A stretch of 64,000 nucleotides of DNA. Origin: Mycolicibacterium rutilum. Its GTDB lineage: Bacteria > Actinomycetota > Actinomycetes > Mycobacteriales > Mycobacteriaceae. Position 1 is the stretch's first letter; the number at the start of each line of letters is the position of its first letter. A program made the translations under genes and the position numbers. The notes under the pieces are model-generated. The model saw only the letters and a program-made list of their open reading frames with translations. It was not told the DNA's origin and did not search any database. The stretch covers positions 3,286,001-3,350,000 of the forward strand of contig NZ_LT629971.1 in assembly GCF_900108565.1 (NCBI RefSeq), written 5' to 3'. This document shows positions 60,442 through 64,000 of the stretch, piece by piece.

Positions 60442-60968
60442 TGATGCTGCCCGGCCCGATCCGCCAGATCGGATACGTCGTGACCGACATCGACCGGGCC
60501 ATCGCGAGTTGGCTCCAACTCGGGGTCGGCCCGTGGTTCGTCATGCGCGACCTGACGCTGACCGCCCAGTACCGCGGCCATCCGTGCGAGGTGACCCAGT
60601 CGCTGGCCCTGAGCAACAGCGGGGAACTGCAGATCGAACTGATCCAGCAGCAGAGCACCGGGCCGAGCGTGTTCACCGAGTTCCTCAATTCGAAAGGCGA
60701 GGGATTCCATCAATTCGCCTACTGGGCCGACGATTTCGACGCGACACTCGCTGCCTTGACCCAGGCCGGGTGGGCCGTCGTGTGGCGCGGCGGCGAGGAC
60801 GTCGGCACCCGCTTCGCCTACGTCGAGCCGCCCGCAGGCACGGCGCCCGTCGCACAGGTCATCGAGATCATGGAGCTGACCGAGATCACGCGCGGCATGG
60901 CGGATTTCGTCAGAGACGCCGCCGCGAACTGGGACGGGACCGACCCGGTCCGCGTCCTCGGCGGGTAA
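60441..60968 (+). CDS. VOC (glyoxalase/bleomycin-resistance) superfamily protein
   Basis: This 175-residue protein begins GPIRQIGYVVTDIDRAIASW, the first beta-alpha-beta unit of a VOC fold, and has LQIELIQQ and GFHQFAYW, which would place metal ligands. Relatives include methylmalonyl-CoA epimerase-like and dioxygenase-like proteins. GTG 60438, ATG 60441 and ATG 60444 are all in frame; 60441 is used because its A is also the last base of the alcohol dehydrogenase stop. It is the last gene before a strong hairpin. Confidence 0.85.
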   Translation: MMLPGPIRQIGYVVTDIDRAIASWLQLGVGPWFVMRDLTLTAQYRGHPCEVTQSLALSNSGELQIELIQQQSTGPSVFTEFLNSKGEGFHQFAYWADDFDATLAALTQAGWAVVWRGGEDVGTRFAYVEPPAGTAPVAQVIEIMELTEITRGMADFVRDAAANWDGTDPVRVLGG

Positions 60969-60979
60969 CTTTCTCCCGG

Positions 60980-61037
60980 CGAGCAGTCGCGAAATGTCCT
61001 ATTTTCGGTGGTTTTCCGGTCATTTCGCGACTGCTCG
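60980..61037. terminator. perfect bidirectional terminator-like hairpin
   Basis: Arms 60980-60996 and 61021-61037 are perfect 17-bp inverted repeats around a 24-nt loop. They lie between the convergent VOC and crotonase genes. The following GAGAGAGGAAAACG has no U-tract. Confidence 0.7.
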
Positions 61038-61060
61038 AGAGAGGAAAACGAGGTGCCCTG

Positions 61061-61777
61061 CTACTTGGCGCGGTTCATCGCCTTGTCGGCGGCCGCCCAA
61101 TGCTCGTCGGACACCCACAACCGCGCGAACGCCGCGACCGCCTCGTCGGTCGACGCGCCCTTCATCACCCGCTTGATCTCGCCCGCCGCGCGGTGGGCGA
61201 GCTTGCGCGCGATGGCGCGCCAGTCGTCGTCGAACGTCTCGCGGGGTAGCACCCGATCGATCAGCCCGAGCCGCTCGGCCTCGGCGGCGCTCAGGATCTG
61301 GCCGGTGCCGGCCAGCAGCAGGGCCTGGCTGTAGCCAACCAGCGGCACCAGTCGCTCCGCGCCGCCCCACGCGGGCATGATCTCGAGCGCCACCTGGTTG
61401 AAGCCGATCTTGATGTCGGACGCCGCCAGCCGGATGTCGGCCGCGGTCGCGAACTCCGCGCCGCCGCCGAGCGCATGGCCGTTGAGTACCGCGACCGTCA
61501 CACCGGGGAACGCCACGATGCGGTCGCAGACCGCGCGCATCTGCCGCGCCATCGCGGCCGCATCCTCCTCGGTGCGCAGCGCGGCCAGCTGTTTGAGGTC
61601 ACCGCCGGACACGAACGCACGGTCGCCCGCGCCCTTGACCACGAGCGCCGTCGCCCCCTGCGCACCGTCGAGGGCAGCGTCGAGCTGCTCCATGGTCTCG
61701 GGAGCAATCGCGTTGCGGGCCTGCGGGCGGTCGATGGTGATGACCGCCAAGCCGTCGTCCAACTCGAGGTCCACCAT
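61061..61777 (-). CDS. enoyl-CoA hydratase/isomerase (crotonase family)
   Basis: This 238-residue crotonase has ITIDRPQARNAIAP, the first oxyanion segment GAGDRAFVSGGDLKQL, the second oxyanion segment NGHALGGGAEFATAADIRLA and FNQVALEIMPAWGGAE, where a catalytic acid would be expected. GGAG lies 8 nt before the ATG at 61777. It is a single-gene unit ending at the hairpin and diverging from the acyl-CoA ligase, which suggests shared control through the operator between them. Confidence 0.9.
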   Translation of the reverse strand: MVDLELDDGLAVITIDRPQARNAIAPETMEQLDAALDGAQGATALVVKGAGDRAFVSGGDLKQLAALRTEEDAAAMARQMRAVCDRIVAFPGVTVAVLNGHALGGGAEFATAADIRLAASDIKIGFNQVALEIMPAWGGAERLVPLVGYSQALLLAGTGQILSAAEAERLGLIDRVLPRETFDDDWRAIARKLAHRAAGEIKRVMKGASTDEAVAAFARLWVSDEHWAAADKAMNRAK

Positions 61778-61799
61778 CAGAGGTTCTCCATTTGCGGTA

Positions 61800-61828
61800 T
61801 TGGCATTCTCGGATTGAGAGAATAGCAT
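61800..61828 (+). promoter_or_regulatory. promoter of the acyl-CoA ligase with 6-7-6 operator
   Basis: TTGGCA (61800-61805) and TAGCAT (61823-61828) are separated by 17 nt, a very good sigma-A pair. ATTCTC-N7-GAGAAT (61805-61823), a perfect inverted repeat, fills the spacer, so a bound protein would block polymerase. The leader is about 33 nt. Confidence 0.6.
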
Positions 61829-61867
61829 CGCCTCGAGTCGGAGCTGCCGCCCAAGTGTGGGGAGTCC

Positions 61868-63418
61868 ATGCGCACCATTCCTGTCGAGCTGACCAGACGC
61901 TACGAGGAGCAGGGGTGGTGGACGCCCGACACGCTCGGTGAGCTGCTGGCCCGCCACCTCGCGGCCAACCCGGACACCGGGTTCTGGGTGCACTCCCAAA
62001 CCCGGCCGTACGCCGGCACTTTCGCCGATGTCGAACACCGGGCCCGTCGGCTGGCGGCAGGGTTGAGGCGCCGCGGGGTGGGGCCGGGCGACGTGGTCGC
62101 CCTGCAGCTGCCGAACTGGATGGAAGCGGCGGTCACCTTCTGGGCGACGACCTTTCTCGGTGCGGTCGTCGTACCGATCGTGCATTTCTACGGGCGGAAA
62201 GAACTCGCCCACATCCTGTCGACCGCACGGCCCAAGGTGTTCGTCACCGCCCGCGAATTCGGGCGGATGCGGTTCGAACCCGATCTGGCCGCCGCCGTCC
62301 CGATCGTCGGCCTGGTCGGCGAAGACTTCGAGGACCTTCTCGACGCCGAGCCGATGACCGGAACTCTGGCCGCCGATCCGTCGGGCCCGGCGTTGATCGC
62401 GTTCACCTCCGGCACCACCAACAACCCCAAAGGTGTTGTGCACAGCCATCAGACGCTGGGCTTCGAAACCCGCCAGTTGCTGGAGAACTATCCGAAGGAC
62501 CGCGGCCGGCAACTGACGGCCACACCGATCGGTCACTTCATCGGGATGGTCGGTGCGTTCCTGATCCCGGTGCTCGAGGGTGCGCCGATCGACCTGTGCG
62601 ACGTGTGGGACCCGGGCCGGGTACTCAAACTCATGGAGACCGAGGGCATGTCGATCGGCGGCGGGCCGCCGTACTTCGTCACCAGCCTGCTCGACCACCC
62701 CGACTGCACCGAAGCGCACCGGTCACTGTTCACCACCGTCGGGCTCGGCGGATCGACCGTGCCGGCCGCGGTGACCCGGCGTCTCGCCGACATGGGCTTC
62801 TTCGTCTTCCGGTCCTACGGCAGCACCGAGCATCCGTCGATCACCGGCTCGCGCCCGACCGCGCCGGAGGACAAGCGCCTCTACACCGACGGTGACCCCC
62901 GGCCCGGTGTCGAGATCAAATTGAGCGAGGAGGGCGAGATCCTCTCCCGCGGACCGGATCTGTGCCTGGGCTACACCGATGACGAGCTCACCCGGCGGGC
63001 ATTCGACGACGACGGGTGGTACCACACCGGGGACATCGGCGTACTCGACGAGGACGGATACCTGACGATCACCGACCGCAAGGCCGACGTGATCATCCGC
63101 GGCGGCGAGAACATCTCGGCGCTCGAGGTCGAAGAGGTGCTGCTGACCATGCCCAGTGTTGCCGAAGCCGTCGTGGTGGCCGCGCCCGACGACCGACTCG
63201 GCGAGCGGACGGCCGCGGTGCTGCGCATCCGCGGCGGCCATCAGATGCCGACGCTCGACGACGTGCGCGCGCACTTTCGGCGGGCGGGCGTGGCGATCCA
63301 GAAGTGGCCCGAGGAGCTGCACGAGGTGCCCGACGGGCAGGACTATCCGCGCACCGCCAGCGGCAAGGTGCAGAAGTTCCGGGTCCGCGAAATGGTGCGC
63401 CAAGCCGCCGTTGGTTAG
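61868..63418 (+). CDS. acyl-CoA synthetase (FadD-like AMP-forming ligase)
   Basis: This 516-residue ligase has the AMP-binding loop TSGTTNNPKG (180-189), RSYGSTEHPS, GWYHTGDIG and the C-terminal catalytic K500 in RTASGKVQKF. It activates a carboxylic acid as the CoA ester. The core follows a canonical FadD17/FadD3-like order, but the substrate cannot be assigned. A 33-nt leader separates it from the promoter at 61800. It is the only AMP-dependent ligase in the window. Confidence 0.93.
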   Translation: MRTIPVELTRRYEEQGWWTPDTLGELLARHLAANPDTGFWVHSQTRPYAGTFADVEHRARRLAAGLRRRGVGPGDVVALQLPNWMEAAVTFWATTFLGAVVVPIVHFYGRKELAHILSTARPKVFVTAREFGRMRFEPDLAAAVPIVGLVGEDFEDLLDAEPMTGTLAADPSGPALIAFTSGTTNNPKGVVHSHQTLGFETRQLLENYPKDRGRQLTATPIGHFIGMVGAFLIPVLEGAPIDLCDVWDPGRVLKLMETEGMSIGGGPPYFVTSLLDHPDCTEAHRSLFTTVGLGGSTVPAAVTRRLADMGFFVFRSYGSTEHPSITGSRPTAPEDKRLYTDGDPRPGVEIKLSEEGEILSRGPDLCLGYTDDELTRRAFDDDGWYHTGDIGVLDEDGYLTITDRKADVIIRGGENISALEVEEVLLTMPSVAEAVVVAAPDDRLGERTAAVLRIRGGHQMPTLDDVRAHFRRAGVAIQKWPEELHEVPDGQDYPRTASGKVQKFRVREMVRQAAVG

Positions 63419-63428
63419 CGGGGGTGCA

Positions 63429-63462
63429 TTGCGCAGCCGCCATCTGTGAGAATAGGATTCTC
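63429..63462 (+). promoter_or_regulatory. promoter and perfect operator site 3
   Basis: TTGCGC (63429-63434) and TAGGAT (63453-63458) are 18 nt apart. GAGAATAGGATTCTC (63448-63462), a perfect 6-3-6 palindrome, covers the -10 box. The leader to the ATG at 63485 is about 20 nt and carries AAAGGAG. Confidence 0.7.
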
Positions 63463-63484
63463 CCGAGAAGAAAAGGAGTGTTCC

Positions 63485-64000
63485 ATGGGGCAACTTTCAC
63501 ACCGGGTTGACATCCCGTTTCCGCTGTTCGATGCGGACAACCACCTCTACGAGCCGCCGGAGGCGATGACCAAGTACCTCCCGAAGGAGTACAAGGACAT
63601 CGTCCAGTACGTGGAGATCAACGGGCGGACCAAGATCGCGATCAAGGGTCAGATCAGCAACTACATCCCGAACCCGACGTTCTCCGTGGTCGCCAAGCCG
63701 GGCGCCTGGGAGGAGTACTTCAAGTTCGGCAACCCGGACGGAAAGAGCAAGCGCGAGCTCTTCGGTGAGCCGATGCGCTCGATCCCGGCGTTCTTCGAGC
63801 CCGCGCCGCGCCTGGAGCTGATGAACGAACTCGGCGTCGACCGCTCGCTGATGTTCCCGACGCTGGCCAGCCTCATCGAGGAGCGGCTGCGCGACGATCC
63901 GGTCGCCATCCACGTCATCATCCACTCGCTCAACGAGTGGCTGCACGAGGTCTGGGGCTTCAACTACCAGAACCGCATCTTCACCACCCCGGTGATCACG
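63485..64000 (+). CDS. amidohydrolase-2 family TIM-barrel protein, N-terminal part (runs off window)
   Basis: The first 172 residues are present and the frame stays open at the window end. FDADNHLYEPPEAM carries the D-x-D-N-H-type N-terminal metal motif of the ACMSD-like amidohydrolase-2 family, and NELGVDRSLMFPT resembles the second strand. AAAGGAG lies 6 nt before the ATG. It is the third such protein in the window, under a perfect GAGAAT-N3-ATTCTC operator like the FadE operon that diverges from the other two. Confidence 0.85.
   Translation, partial: MGQLSHRVDIPFPLFDADNHLYEPPEAMTKYLPKEYKDIVQYVEINGRTKIAIKGQISNYIPNPTFSVVAKPGAWEEYFKFGNPDGKSKRELFGEPMRSIPAFFEPAPRLELMNELGVDRSLMFPTLASLIEERLRDDPVAIHVIIHSLNEWLHEVWGFNYQNRIFTTPVIT

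Noticed and set aside
1..64000. Prophage, insertion sequence or integrative element
   Set aside because: No transposase, integrase, att-like repeats, tRNA or phage structural gene was seen.

Overview
The window reads as chromosomal DNA from a fast-growing mycobacterium (Mycolicibacterium-like). The reasons are very high GC, an intact YrbE/Mce import operon, a mycofactocin-type short-chain dehydrogenase, single-cluster P450 ferredoxins, FadE/EchA/FadD-type genes, probable leaderless promoters and MIRU-like 4-nt-overlap linkers. No rRNA, tRNA, CRISPR array, insertion sequence or phage gene was seen. Coding density is very high and no gene-free stretch exceeds about 260 bases.

Layout. 1-5786: a divergent aldehyde dehydrogenase (cut by the window edge), a Rieske oxygenase with a small partner protein, an amidohydrolase-like protein, a MarR regulator, a convergent DAP-dehydrogenase-like oxidoreductase and the oxygenase reductase. 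A 20-bp motif, 19/20 identical, sits in both promoter regions of this block. 5814-10972: an SDR, a second Rieske oxygenase with its own small partner, a TauD-type dioxygenase, a P450 with ferredoxin and a DUF1330 protein. 11049-20449 (minus strand): a long operon with a NuoF-like flavoprotein, a ferredoxin, a DUF35-thiolase fusion, a hydrolase, two HIBADH-type dehydrogenases separated by four 32-bp repeats, two P450s, a ferredoxin and a hydrolase. 20956-24520 (minus): two amidohydrolase-2 proteins, a Rieske ferredoxin and a hydrolase. 24768-34219 (plus): three acyl-CoA dehydrogenases, a crotonase, an SDR, a luciferase-like oxidoreductase, a sulfotransferase, a TIM-barrel isomerase-like protein and a DUF1214-like protein. 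34223-37979 (minus): a secreted protein, a P450 with ferredoxin, a mycofactocin-type SDR and an SDR. 38241-52756 (plus): aldehyde dehydrogenase, CoA-transferase, a degenerate KAS-like protein and a thiolase, running without a break into yrbEA-yrbEB-mceA-F. 52808-56460: three small secreted or anchored proteins, a P450 and a TetR regulator. 56514-64000: a thiolase/DUF35 pair, a SnoaL-like protein, SDR, Zn-alcohol dehydrogenase, VOC protein, crotonase, acyl-CoA ligase and a third amidohydrolase-2 protein cut by the window end.

Together these look like a locus for taking up and degrading a large hydrophobic, probably polycyclic isoprenoid (steroid- or terpenoid-like) compound: Mce import, P450 and Rieske hydroxylation, alcohol and aldehyde oxidation, CoA activation, dehydrogenation by heteromeric FadE-type enzymes, hydration, and thiolase or retro-aldolase cleavage. 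The substrate cannot be read from sequence. A palindrome, GAGAAT-N3-ATTCTC, lies in at least three separate promoters (9.1, 24.7 and 63.4 kb), with diverged copies in others. This suggests one regulator ties the scattered operons together. All functions are inferred from family motifs in the translated sequence; no database search was run.
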